Shown: one piece after another, positions 1-7,728 of the stretch
How positions within the stretch are numbered: position 1 is the first letter of the stretch
How the letters are laid out: the number at the start of each line of letters is the position of its first letter
Assembly: GCF_003628125.1 (NCBI RefSeq)
Contig: NZ_RBZU01000013.1
Span: forward strand, 124,001 to 188,000
Length of the DNA: 64,000 nt
Source: Pararobbsia silviterrae
Lineage (GTDB): Bacteria > Pseudomonadota > Gammaproteobacteria > Burkholderiales > Burkholderiaceae
Reading direction: 5' to 3'
The notes under the pieces: generated by a model
Told to the model about the DNA's origin: nothing
The model's database searches: none
The model's input: only the letters and a program-made list of their open reading frames with translations
Position numbers and translations under genes: made by a program

Positions 1-76
1 AAAAGGCGACGGCTTCGTCGAGATCGAGCACGCGAATCTGTACGTGGCCGGGCCGTAGTACGCCGGTAAGCGCCAT
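1..76 (-). CDS. Catechol 2,3-dioxygenase, N-terminal fragment (continues off the left edge)
   Basis: Only the first 25 codons are in the window. They read MALTGVLRPGHVQIRVLDLD followed by EAVAF, which matches the conserved N-terminus of two-domain type I extradiol dioxygenases (catechol 2,3-dioxygenase, XylE/DmpB type). A strong GGAGGA ribosome site lies just upstream of the ATG. These enzymes cleave catechol by the meta route to 2-hydroxymuconic semialdehyde in the cytoplasm. The gene is divergent from a BenM/CatR-type LysR gene, which suggests it is that regulator's target. Identification rests on a short stretch, so it is family level only. Confidence 0.75.
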   Translation of the reverse strand, partial: MALTGVLRPGHVQIRVLDLDEAVAF

Positions 77-173
77 AGTCTCTCCTCCGATGGCTGCGTG
101 AGTTTATTGTTGACTGCGCGCCACTATACGAACGCGCTCGATTCCGTGTCCAATACCGTTACGCGCGATGTCG

Positions 174-188
174 ATACCGAATCGGTAT
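174..188. promoter_or_regulatory. LysR operator, ATAC-N7-GTAT
   Basis: The sequence ATACCGAATCGGTAT is a perfect 6-3-6 palindrome and contains both T-N11-A and ATAC-N7-GTAT. The latter is the known BenM/CatM recognition consensus. It sits in the divergent region between the extradiol dioxygenase start (76) and the LysR start (321). A weaker ATAC-N7-ATAC at 289-303 could be an activation subsite. Seen directly; the assignment to this regulator is inference. Confidence 0.6.
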
Positions 189-320
189 GAGCATGCATAC
201 CCGCCACGGGCACGCGATCCCGTCCATCTTGCGCGTCGCTGCGCATACAATCCGTGATCCAGATCAAGGCCCGGATCGACTCGTTGCGATACTGAATCCA
301 TACGGATGGAGACCTCGCGC

Positions 321-1211
321 ATGGACCTCAAGCAGATGCGGTATTTCCTCGCTGTCGCGGAGGAGCAGAATTTCGGCCGCGCGGCGCAGCGGCTGCATAT
401 GGCGCAGCCGCCGCTGACGCGGCACATTCATGCGCTCGAAGAAGAACTCGGCGCCGAGCTGTTCGTTCGAACGTCGAAAGGCGCCGAGCTCACGGATGCG
501 GGACGCACCTTGCTGGCCGAGGTGCCCAATATCCTCGCGCTCACGCGTCGCGCCGCCGAACAGACGCAGTTGGCCGGACGCGGTCTGCTCGGCCGGCTCG
601 ATGTCGGCATCTTTACGTCGGGCGTCCTGCATGCGATCCCGAAGCTTCTTGCGACGTTCCATGCGCAACGTCCGGGCATCAAGATCGGCCTGCACAATCT
701 ATCGAAAGCCGAGCAAATCGAGGCCCTGCGCGAAAGGCGGATCACGATCGGGTTCAATCGCCTCGTGCCGCCCGAAGACGACATCGTCGTCGAGACCGTG
801 CAAAAGGAACCGTATCTCGTCGCGCTGCACGAGACGCATCCGTTATCGAAGCGCGAGGTCGTGCGATTGCGCGATCTCGACGGCGAACCGATGATCCTCT
901 ATCCGAACGCCGCCTTGTTCGGACTCGCTCAGGAGGTCGCCAACGCGTTCACCGAGGAGAAGCTCACGCTTGTCGTCGAGCAGGAAGTCGAAGATGTCGT
1001 GACGGCGCTCGGGCTTGCAGCGAGCGGATTCGGCGCGTGCATCACGACGGCGTCCGCGGCGAATCTCACGCTGCCGGGGCTTGTCTATCGGCCGTTACAT
1101 TCGCGTCAGCTCCGTCATATCGAGCTGAACTGTCTGTATCGCAAGGACGACCGCGCGCCGGTGCTGCTGGCGTTTCTCGATGTCGTGCGCGCGTTCAGCG
1201 CGACGCAATGA
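321..1211 (+). CDS. LysR-family regulator, BenM/CatR subfamily
   Basis: The N-terminal helix-turn-helix begins MDLKQMRYFLAVAEEQNFGR and continues with AQPPLTRHI and EEELG, the typical signature of the CatR/BenM/CbnR group that responds to aromatic ring-cleavage intermediates. The rest is a periplasmic-binding-protein-like effector domain; the length of 296 residues is normal. I chose the ATG at 321 because a GGAG lies about nine bases upstream and the protein then starts like its relatives; an in-frame ATG at 306 is possible. It is divergent from the catechol 2,3-dioxygenase gene with a consensus operator between, so it probably activates that pathway. Confidence 0.9.
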   Translation: MDLKQMRYFLAVAEEQNFGRAAQRLHMAQPPLTRHIHALEEELGAELFVRTSKGAELTDAGRTLLAEVPNILALTRRAAEQTQLAGRGLLGRLDVGIFTSGVLHAIPKLLATFHAQRPGIKIGLHNLSKAEQIEALRERRITIGFNRLVPPEDDIVVETVQKEPYLVALHETHPLSKREVVRLRDLDGEPMILYPNAALFGLAQEVANAFTEEKLTLVVEQEVEDVVTALGLAASGFGACITTASAANLTLPGLVYRPLHSRQLRHIELNCLYRKDDRAPVLLAFLDVVRAFSATQ

Positions 1212-1227
1212 GCGGCACCGCGCCGCG

Positions 1228-1614
1228 CTAACGCTCGCAGGGCTTCAGTGCATCGATCGCATCCGCGTGGATCATCGCGTCGGCATTGCTCGGCCGCACC
1301 ATCGAGTGGATCGGTCTGAACACCGCGTCGCCGAGATGGACCGGCCGGCCCGTGAGCGGACATACGCCGTGCTTGCGTGCAATGCCGATGCGCCAGATCT
1401 GGTCGTAATAGCACCCCGAGGTCGAATCGCGCCACGTCAGCGAAGCCGTCAACGGCGACAGACGGTCCATGACGACGATCTCGGGGTCGCGCCATCGCGG
1501 GGTCGCGTCCGACGCCGCGCCATCCTGCCGCGTGACGTCGTCCGGCATCGGCGCCGCGGATAACTGCCGAACGAGAAACGCAAAGCGAAACGTTGCCGGT
1601 GCATCGGATAACAT
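1228..1614 (-). CDS. DUF3331 family protein
   Basis: The C-terminal part contains the pattern W-x-D (TWRDSTSG), YDQIWRIGIA, CPLTGRPVHLGDAVFRP and a final NADAMI segment, which I recognise as DUF3331, a small Burkholderia-associated family of unknown function. The Cys/CPLTG and GDAVF parts resemble a small zinc-ribbon-like fold, but only one clear Cys pair can be seen, so metal binding is unproven. The ATG at 1614 follows a G-run six bases upstream; in-frame starts at 1629 and 1632 are alternatives. It converges with the LysR gene, 16 bases away. Confidence 0.75.
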   Translation of the reverse strand: MLSDAPATFRFAFLVRQLSAAPMPDDVTRQDGAASDATPRWRDPEIVVMDRLSPLTASLTWRDSTSGCYYDQIWRIGIARKHGVCPLTGRPVHLGDAVFRPIHSMVRPSNADAMIHADAIDALKPCER

Positions 1615-1632
1615 CGCATCCCCCCGCATCAC

Positions 1633-2070
1633 TGAGACGGCTTGCTCGTCGAAGATCGGCGCCCGGACGCCGCCGATGGACTGCGTCGACTGTTTGGCGT
1701 CGGTAACCTATGTCGATGGCTGGCGCCGGTTGTTTTCCGCCGAGCGCGCGCACCCATGATCGGCGTCGCTCGGCGGACGGTCGCGACAGACGCCGACCGC
1801 CGATCGATGTTGCCATGTCCGCGGCTCGCGCTCCATCCCCCGCACAGGCGCTCGCCGAAGCGCCTTCTCCCCCAGATGAGGGATATACCCGCCAGGTATC
1901 GCGGCAGCACACTTCGATCACGTCCGACGATCGTGCGCCGTCGTACGCCATCGTGTGCTTTTTTGCCGATGCGACGCGCCGATGCACACCGTTCAAACGC
2001 ACACCTCACGTCGCGATGCGCGTGCCCGCGCATTCCCGAACGCGCAACCCTTCATTCAGATCGAACCCCC
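1633..2070. other. Intergenic region upstream of the pyruvate oxidase gene
   Basis: About 440 bases separate the divergent DUF3331 and pyruvate oxidase genes. Open frames run through it on both strands, but they look like products of high GC rather than proteins. No clear operator or RNA gene was recognised. The pyruvate oxidase ATG at 2071 has no good Shine-Dalgarno. Confidence 0.5.
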
Positions 2071-3780
2071 ATGAGCAAAAAAGTAGCCGAAGTGATCGTC
2101 GAAGTGCTCGAACAGGCCGGTGTCAAGCGCTGCTACGGCATCGTCGGCGACACGCTGAACCTGATCGCCGAACATCTCGATCGGAGTTCGATCGACTGGG
2201 TCAATGTCCGACATGAGGAAGCCGGCGCCTTCGCCGCAGGGGCCGAATCGCACTACACGGGTCAATTGACCGCGTGCGCGGGCAGTTGCGGTCCGGGCAG
2301 CCTGCACTTCATCAACGGCCTCTACGAAGCCAATCGCAATCGCTCGCCGGTCGTCGTGATCGCGAGTCAGGTCGCCATGACCGAGATCGGCTTCGAGTTC
2401 ATCCAGGAAGTCGATTTTCAGAGCGTCTTTCAAGGCTGCTCGGTGTTCTGCGAAATGATCCTGACACCCGAGCAAGCGCGACGCAAAACCGTGCTGGCCT
2501 GCCAGGCCGCGATCGCCAAGCAGGGCGTGGCCGTCCTGATCGTGCCCGTCGATATGTCGCACGCCGATATCAAGGACGATCTGCCTTACCGGATTCAGCA
2601 AAGCCGGCCGCTCGTGCGCCCGAACGACATCGAGCTCGACGAGATCGCGCGCATCCTCAATGCCGGCCAGAAGGTCGCGATCTACGCGGGCGCGGGCAGC
2701 GAACATGCGCTCGAAGAGATCAAGACCGTCGCGCGGACCCTCGGCGCGCCGATGGCGCATACCTCGCGCGCGAAGTGCTTTCTCGAACACGACAATCCGT
2801 TCAACGTCGGCATGACGGGGATACTCGGCAGCGAGGCCGGTTATCGCGCGGTGCTCGACTGCGACACGCTGCTGCTGCTCGGCGCCGATTTCGCGTGGAA
2901 ACAGTTCTATCCCGACCACGCGCAGATCATCCAGATCGATGCGAACGCGCTGCACCTCGGCCGCCGGCATCCGGTCGCGATGGGCGTCGTCGGCGATATC
3001 CGGCCCACGCTCGAAGCGCTGATTCCGCGACTCGAACAGAAAACCGATACGTCGTTTCTCGACCACCATACGGCGCTCTACGCACGCTCGATGGAAGGCT
3101 GGGCCAAACAATTGCACGCGGGTCACGACGACACGATTCCGGCCTCGTGGCTGACCGCGATGATCGATGCGCGACTCGACCCCGACGCCTTGATCTGCGC
3201 GGACGACGGTTCACCGATCGTCTGGGCGCTGCGCTTCGTTCGCTCGAACGGCCGGAAGCGCATTTTCGGCAGTCTGCTGCACGGCACGATGGCCAGCGGC
3301 CTGCCGAGCGCGATCGGTCTGCAAAAGTCCCATCCCGGACGTCAGGTCCTCGCGCTCTGCGGCGACGGCGGCTTGTCGATGCTGCTCGGCGAACTGCTCA
3401 CGACGGTCCAGGAAGATCTGCCGATCAAGATTTGCGTCTACGACAACAGCAAGCTCGGCTTCGTCGAACTCGAACAGAAGTCCGAGGGCATGCTCGATAC
3501 GTTCACGAAGCTCAAGAACCCGGACTTCGGCAAAGTCGCGCAAGCCGTCGGACTCTGGGGACGCACGGTACGTCAAGCCTCCGAACTCGACGACGCGATC
3601 GGCGAATGGCTCGCCCAGCCCGGACCCGCGCTGCTCAACGTGCAGGTCAATCCGCTCGAACTCGTCAAGCCGCCGTTTATCGAGTTCAAGCCCGCATTCG
3701 GTCTTGCGCTGTATTCGGTCCGCGCATTTCTGAACGGACGCGGCGCCGACGTGCTCGAAATGATTCGGGAAAATATCTAA
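2071..3780 (+). CDS. poxB: Pyruvate oxidase / pyruvate:ubiquinone oxidoreductase
   Basis: This 569-residue protein has the three-domain architecture of thiamine-diphosphate oxidases: an N-terminal PYR domain with the catalytic Glu in RHEEAGAFAA, a central FAD/Rossmann domain, and a C-terminal PP domain with GDGG followed by YDNSKLGFVE for Mg-TPP binding. The length is almost that of E. coli PoxB (572), and the C-terminus (VRAFLNGRGADVLEMIREN) resembles the amphipathic membrane-binding peptide of PoxB. It would oxidise pyruvate to acetate and CO2 and pass electrons to ubiquinone at the inner membrane. The frame is open further upstream, but homology starts at MSKKVAE. Confidence 0.9.
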   Translation: MSKKVAEVIVEVLEQAGVKRCYGIVGDTLNLIAEHLDRSSIDWVNVRHEEAGAFAAGAESHYTGQLTACAGSCGPGSLHFINGLYEANRNRSPVVVIASQVAMTEIGFEFIQEVDFQSVFQGCSVFCEMILTPEQARRKTVLACQAAIAKQGVAVLIVPVDMSHADIKDDLPYRIQQSRPLVRPNDIELDEIARILNAGQKVAIYAGAGSEHALEEIKTVARTLGAPMAHTSRAKCFLEHDNPFNVGMTGILGSEAGYRAVLDCDTLLLLGADFAWKQFYPDHAQIIQIDANALHLGRRHPVAMGVVGDIRPTLEALIPRLEQKTDTSFLDHHTALYARSMEGWAKQLHAGHDDTIPASWLTAMIDARLDPDALICADDGSPIVWALRFVRSNGRKRIFGSLLHGTMASGLPSAIGLQKSHPGRQVLALCGDGGLSMLLGELLTTVQEDLPIKICVYDNSKLGFVELEQKSEGMLDTFTKLKNPDFGKVAQAVGLWGRTVRQASELDDAIGEWLAQPGPALLNVQVNPLELVKPPFIEFKPAFGLALYSVRAFLNGRGADVLEMIRENI

Positions 3781-3786
3781 GGCGAA

Positions 3787-3813
3787 GCGGCCCGCGGATG
3801 CACCGCGGGCCGC
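3787..3813. terminator. Hairpin between convergent genes
   Basis: GCGGCCCGCGG, five bases, then its exact complement give an 11-bp G/C stem between the convergent poxB and response-regulator stops. There is no T-run on either side, so it is either a weak bidirectional terminator or a 3-prime stabilising hairpin. Confidence 0.6.
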
Positions 3814-3835
3814 CGACCGCCAACATCCGTCGTTC

Positions 3836-4477
3836 CTAACGCCCGTCGTTCCGGACAAGCCCTTCGGTCATCGCGAGCCGCACGATATCGGCATTGCTGC
3901 GCAGCCCGAGCTTTTGCATGAGCCGTGTCTTGTGCGTGCTGATCGTTTTAGCGCTTAGCGAAAACCGCTCGGCAATCTCGGTGACGGACGCGCCCGACGC
4001 AAGCAGGCGAAACACTTCGAATTCGCGGTCCGTCAACGCCGACATCGTCGGCGTCTCGCTGCCGAGCTTCGCGAACACCAGCGCTTCGGCAAGCATCGGG
4101 TCGATGAACTTGCCGCCCGACGCGACCTTGTGCACGGCCGTGATCAGCACGTCGGGGTCCGCGTCCTTGGTCAGGTAGCCATGCGCGCCGACGCGCAAGG
4201 CGCGCGCCGCGACCTCGGCCTCCGCATGCATGCTCAACACGAGAATGCGCGGCGCCGGTCGAACGGATACGAGATGCTTGATCAGATCCATGCCCTGCAT
4301 GCCGGGCATCGTCAGATCGAGCAGCACGACATCGACCGCATGAGCCCCGAGCCATGCCAGCGCTTCGGCGCCGCTGCTCGCTTCCGCCGACACGGTCAGA
4401 TTCGGATCGGTTTCACAGATGCGCCGGAGCCCGCGACGCACGATCGCATGATCGTCAACGATAATCAGCTTGACCAT
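3836..4477 (-). CDS. NarL/FixJ-family response regulator
   Basis: This is a 213-residue two-domain regulator. The receiver has the acidic pair D8/D9, the phospho-acceptor D54 (VVLLDLTMPG) and K104 (YLTKDAD). The C-terminal LuxR-type helix-turn-helix begins LTDREFEVFRLLASG and contains KTISTHKTRLMQKLG. The start follows directly on the TGA of the kinase gene (TGAATG), so translation is probably coupled and this is the cognate partner. The domain type resembles UvrY/RhpR-type regulators. Targets are unknown; the sugar-binding protein gene upstream is the obvious candidate context. Confidence 0.93.
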   Translation of the reverse strand: MVKLIIVDDHAIVRRGLRRICETDPNLTVSAEASSGAEALAWLGAHAVDVVLLDLTMPGMQGMDLIKHLVSVRPAPRILVLSMHAEAEVAARALRVGAHGYLTKDADPDVLITAVHKVASGGKFIDPMLAEALVFAKLGSETPTMSALTDREFEVFRLLASGASVTEIAERFSLSAKTISTHKTRLMQKLGLRSNADIVRLAMTEGLVRNDGR

Positions 4478-6136
4478 TCAATTCGTCCGTAAAGGGAGGG
4501 TTAAGCTCACGGTCGTACCGGAGCCCTGTGTACTTTCAATCGACAGATCGCCGCCGCAGATCCGCGCGCGTTCGCGCATGCTCAGCAAGCCATACGACTG
4601 AGACTTGCGCAACGCGTCGACATCGAAGCCGCGCCCGTCGTCGACAATCGTCAGACGCAGCGTCGCACCGTCGTTGGTCCAAAACACGTCGATCGACCGC
4701 GCCTGCGCATGGCGCACGATATTGGTCAGCGCACCCTGCGCGAGCCGGAAGATCGCCGTGGCGCGTGTGTCGTCGAGCGCGGGTTCGTCGCCGCGCGGAT
4801 AAAACGCGCATGCAATGCCTTTGCGTTTCGCGAAATCCGCCGTCAGCCATTGAAGCGCGGCGACGATGCCGTAGTCGAGCGCAACGGGACGCAGATCGTT
4901 CGAGACGTTGCGCACCGTCGTGATCGTCCCGTCGATCAGATCGATCATTTCGTCGGCCGTGCGCGCCGCATCCGCCGCCGAGACATTCGATCGCTTGAGC
5001 AAAAATGCCTCGATCTTGAGCGCCGTCAGCGATTGACCCAATTGATCATGCACTTCCATGGCAATGCGCTTGCGCTCCTGCTCGCGCGCGGCTTCGAGAT
5101 ACGCGGACAGGCCGCTGATCTCGCCGCTCAACTGCAATGCGGCCTCGGTCTTCCTTTCGGCGCCCGCGCGCAACTTCGATTGCCGCATGAAATGCAATGC
5201 GATCAGCGCGACCGCCGACATGAACGTGAGCGTCGCGCCGAAATGCCACGCGACATCGCGCCACCAGCGTGCCAGCAAGTCGTCGCGCGACAAGCCGACC
5301 GCGACGAACACCGGAAAATCGGCGAGCCGCCGATAACTGATCAGACGCTGCTCTCCGTCCGACGCGGACCTCACAAGCACACTGCCGACCGGGCCCTGCG
5401 CCTGATACGACGCGAAGAGCGTGCGATTGACGATCGGGTGCCCGCTCAGCGTGTTATCCGACGGACGCGCGACAAACGTGAAGTCCCGATCCGAATTGAG
5501 AAAAATTTTGTCGGAAGGCCCGATCGATAGCGATCTGTAATATTCCTTGAACACTTCGATATCGATCGTCACAAGCACGAGGCGGCTCGCGCTCGCGCCC
5601 GCAACCGAATCCGAACGTGTGCCGTGCGCAGGCACATGCATCGACATCGGAATCACGAGTTTGCCGGTCCACGGACTGATGATCGGCCGTTGAATGCACG
5701 CGTGCGCGCAGTCGAATTCGGCGATCGAGTCCGGCAGCGAAAGCGGCGCCCGCGCGCCGCCCATCGCCGACATCGCCGCGGCCGAGCCTTCGTCGACGGC
5801 GAGACTGTGACCGTTCGCATCGACGATCGCGATCGAATCGATCGCCGGGACGCGTCGCTTGATCGTCGAGATCGTCCTTTCGAGTGCGTCCCGATCATTC
5901 GAAATGGCATCGCCGTTCTCGTCGGCCACCCATGACGAAACCAGCCACGCCTGGAAAAACACGTCGTTGGCCTGTTGCGCGGCCAGCTTCGCGAGTTCGC
6001 GTCCGCGATCTTCCATCGCATGCAACTCTTCACGCCGCACCGTCCAGTTGCGCCATCCCTCGATACCGAGCAGACAGACGCACACGAGCGTGACGAACAG
6101 CACCACGAGATAACCTTGCGGATATTCCTTTGCCAT
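4478..6136 (-). CDS. Sensor histidine kinase, Cache domain plus HisKA_3
   Basis: This 552-residue protein is anchored by a transmembrane helix at about residues 8-27 and a second one near 290-310. The roughly 260 residues between would be a periplasmic double-Cache-like sensor. The cytoplasmic part carries the HisKA_3 phospho-acceptor motif HDQLGQSLTALK and a HATPase_c domain with an N-box-like region and the G-box DDGRGFD, followed by SYGLLSMRERA, typical of NarX/DegS-type kinases. It lies 77 bases downstream of a sugar-binding-protein gene and is coupled to the regulator gene after it. The binding protein may therefore present its ligand to the Cache domain (inference). Confidence 0.92.
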   Translation of the reverse strand: MAKEYPQGYLVVLFVTLVCVCLLGIEGWRNWTVRREELHAMEDRGRELAKLAAQQANDVFFQAWLVSSWVADENGDAISNDRDALERTISTIKRRVPAIDSIAIVDANGHSLAVDEGSAAAMSAMGGARAPLSLPDSIAEFDCAHACIQRPIISPWTGKLVIPMSMHVPAHGTRSDSVAGASASRLVLVTIDIEVFKEYYRSLSIGPSDKIFLNSDRDFTFVARPSDNTLSGHPIVNRTLFASYQAQGPVGSVLVRSASDGEQRLISYRRLADFPVFVAVGLSRDDLLARWWRDVAWHFGATLTFMSAVALIALHFMRQSKLRAGAERKTEAALQLSGEISGLSAYLEAAREQERKRIAMEVHDQLGQSLTALKIEAFLLKRSNVSAADAARTADEMIDLIDGTITTVRNVSNDLRPVALDYGIVAALQWLTADFAKRKGIACAFYPRGDEPALDDTRATAIFRLAQGALTNIVRHAQARSIDVFWTNDGATLRLTIVDDGRGFDVDALRKSQSYGLLSMRERARICGGDLSIESTQGSGTTVSLTLPLRTN

Positions 6137-6213
6137 CGAGCCGCCAAAAAAGGAACGCCCGCGCGGCGTCGAATCGCCGCGCCACCTGCGCCTGAGTCAT
6201 CGTGACCGCACGG

Positions 6214-7485
6214 TCACAGGATATTCTGCAAAGCCTTTTGCACGCCGGCCACGTCGAGTTCGCGATGCCAGAAGCGCATCAGGACCGCGCGAATTGCATG
6301 GCTTTCCTCGGGTGACTCGAATACCTCCGCATTCGACACCGCATCGCCGCGTCTGACCAGCGCGGTCGTGCGCCGCTGACATGCATCGAGTTGCCCCGCG
6401 TCGACGTCCATGCGCGCCGGAATCGAACCCTTGTCGCGCGAAAACGCGACTTGCACGCGCGGATTGGTCGCGACTTCCGCGAGCGCGTCCTGCGCGCGCA
6501 TGGTCGACGGATCGTCGGTCTTCGGAAACACCCAGACGTCGCCGCCGATAATCGCCGTCGGCGTGGCGCCGAGTCCCGGCAAACATCCGAAGTCCTTGTC
6601 CGCCGACAGCCCCCGCGCAATAAATTCGCCGTCGGCCCAGTCCCCCATAAACTGCACGCCCGCTTGATTGTCCATGACCTGGCGCGTCGCGTCATCCCAG
6701 GTCGCGATCTCAGGCGACGGCTGCGTCAAATCCCTCAGCGCCGCGACATACGTCAACACGCGCGTGAGTTCCGGCGCGCCGGCCAATGCCAGATCGTGAT
6801 CGCGGTACAGCTTCAGAAACGCGTCCTTGCCGAGCACGCCCAACAGCACCGTGTCGAAGATCGTCTTGAGTTCCCAGTCCGATTGTCCGACGGCCACGGG
6901 AATCACGCCCTGCTCGCGCATCTTGCGCAGATCCGCGATCAGGTCGTCGATCGTATTCGGCACCGTCGCGACACCGATCTTTGCAAAGGCCGCTTGCGAA
7001 TAAAAAATCGCACCATAGTTATGAATCGCGAGCGGTACCGCATAGAAATGGCCGTTGCGACGAATGGTACTTTGAACATAGACCGGAAACACCGTCGTCC
7101 ACTTGTTTTTGTCCGCGACGGCGTCGATATGACGAAGTTGTCCGTCCTCGACCAGCAGATCGAATTGGCGCGAGATATTGAACTGCGCGACGCTCGGCGC
7201 ATGACCTTCATTCATCATGCGAATCGTCGTCTGCTCGGCCGCAAGCGCGCCCTGCACGGACTGCACGGTCAATGTGCCGCCCGACGCCTCGAACGCGGAC
7301 ACGATCCGGTTCAGCGCGCCGGCCTCCGATGGCGAAGTCCACCATGTCACGAGATTCAGGCTCATCGCGTCGTGCGGCACGAGCATCACACGGCCTACAG
7401 CGATCCCCGCGACAAGGATGACGGCCAGCACGGCAAATCCGGTTCGCTTTCCCCACAAGCGCTTAAACACGTCTCGCATGTGCAT
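6214..7485 (-). CDS. Family 1 (sugar) extracellular solute-binding protein, membrane-anchored
   Basis: The mature part resembles glucose/mannose-type ABC substrate-binding proteins: NLVTWWTSPSEAGALNRIV at the start, the PLAIHNYGAIFYS hinge region, VQFMGDWADGEF, and GGDVWVFPKTDDPS. The N-terminus has a hydrophobic helix (GFAVLAVILVAGIAVG) with neither a lipobox nor a clear Ala-x-Ala cleavage site, so it may stay anchored. No permease or ATPase gene is nearby. Instead a two-component system follows, which suggests a sensory rather than transport role. No good ribosome site is visible; ATGs at 7485 and 7479 are both possible. Confidence 0.85.
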   Translation of the reverse strand: MHMRDVFKRLWGKRTGFAVLAVILVAGIAVGRVMLVPHDAMSLNLVTWWTSPSEAGALNRIVSAFEASGGTLTVQSVQGALAAEQTTIRMMNEGHAPSVAQFNISRQFDLLVEDGQLRHIDAVADKNKWTTVFPVYVQSTIRRNGHFYAVPLAIHNYGAIFYSQAAFAKIGVATVPNTIDDLIADLRKMREQGVIPVAVGQSDWELKTIFDTVLLGVLGKDAFLKLYRDHDLALAGAPELTRVLTYVAALRDLTQPSPEIATWDDATRQVMDNQAGVQFMGDWADGEFIARGLSADKDFGCLPGLGATPTAIIGGDVWVFPKTDDPSTMRAQDALAEVATNPRVQVAFSRDKGSIPARMDVDAGQLDACQRRTTALVRRGDAVSNAEVFESPEESHAIRAVLMRFWHRELDVAGVQKALQNIL

Positions 7486-7728
7486 CAATCATTTCAAAAC
7501 CCACTGCGAATAGAACAAAAAACGCGCTCGACGTCGCGCGGCTTTGGGTAGGAATTTCCCTACGGAAAATCTAAGGAAAATTACCGCGAATCATGCGTCG
7601 AACACCGATAGGCAGCCTATAACGGCGAACTTACCATCCGGATGCATCGATAGACCGGCCCGCTTTGCATCGGCGGGGCCCATGACGCCCAAGTGCACGC
7701 TCTCGCCGTGCCGATACGGAACGCCGAG

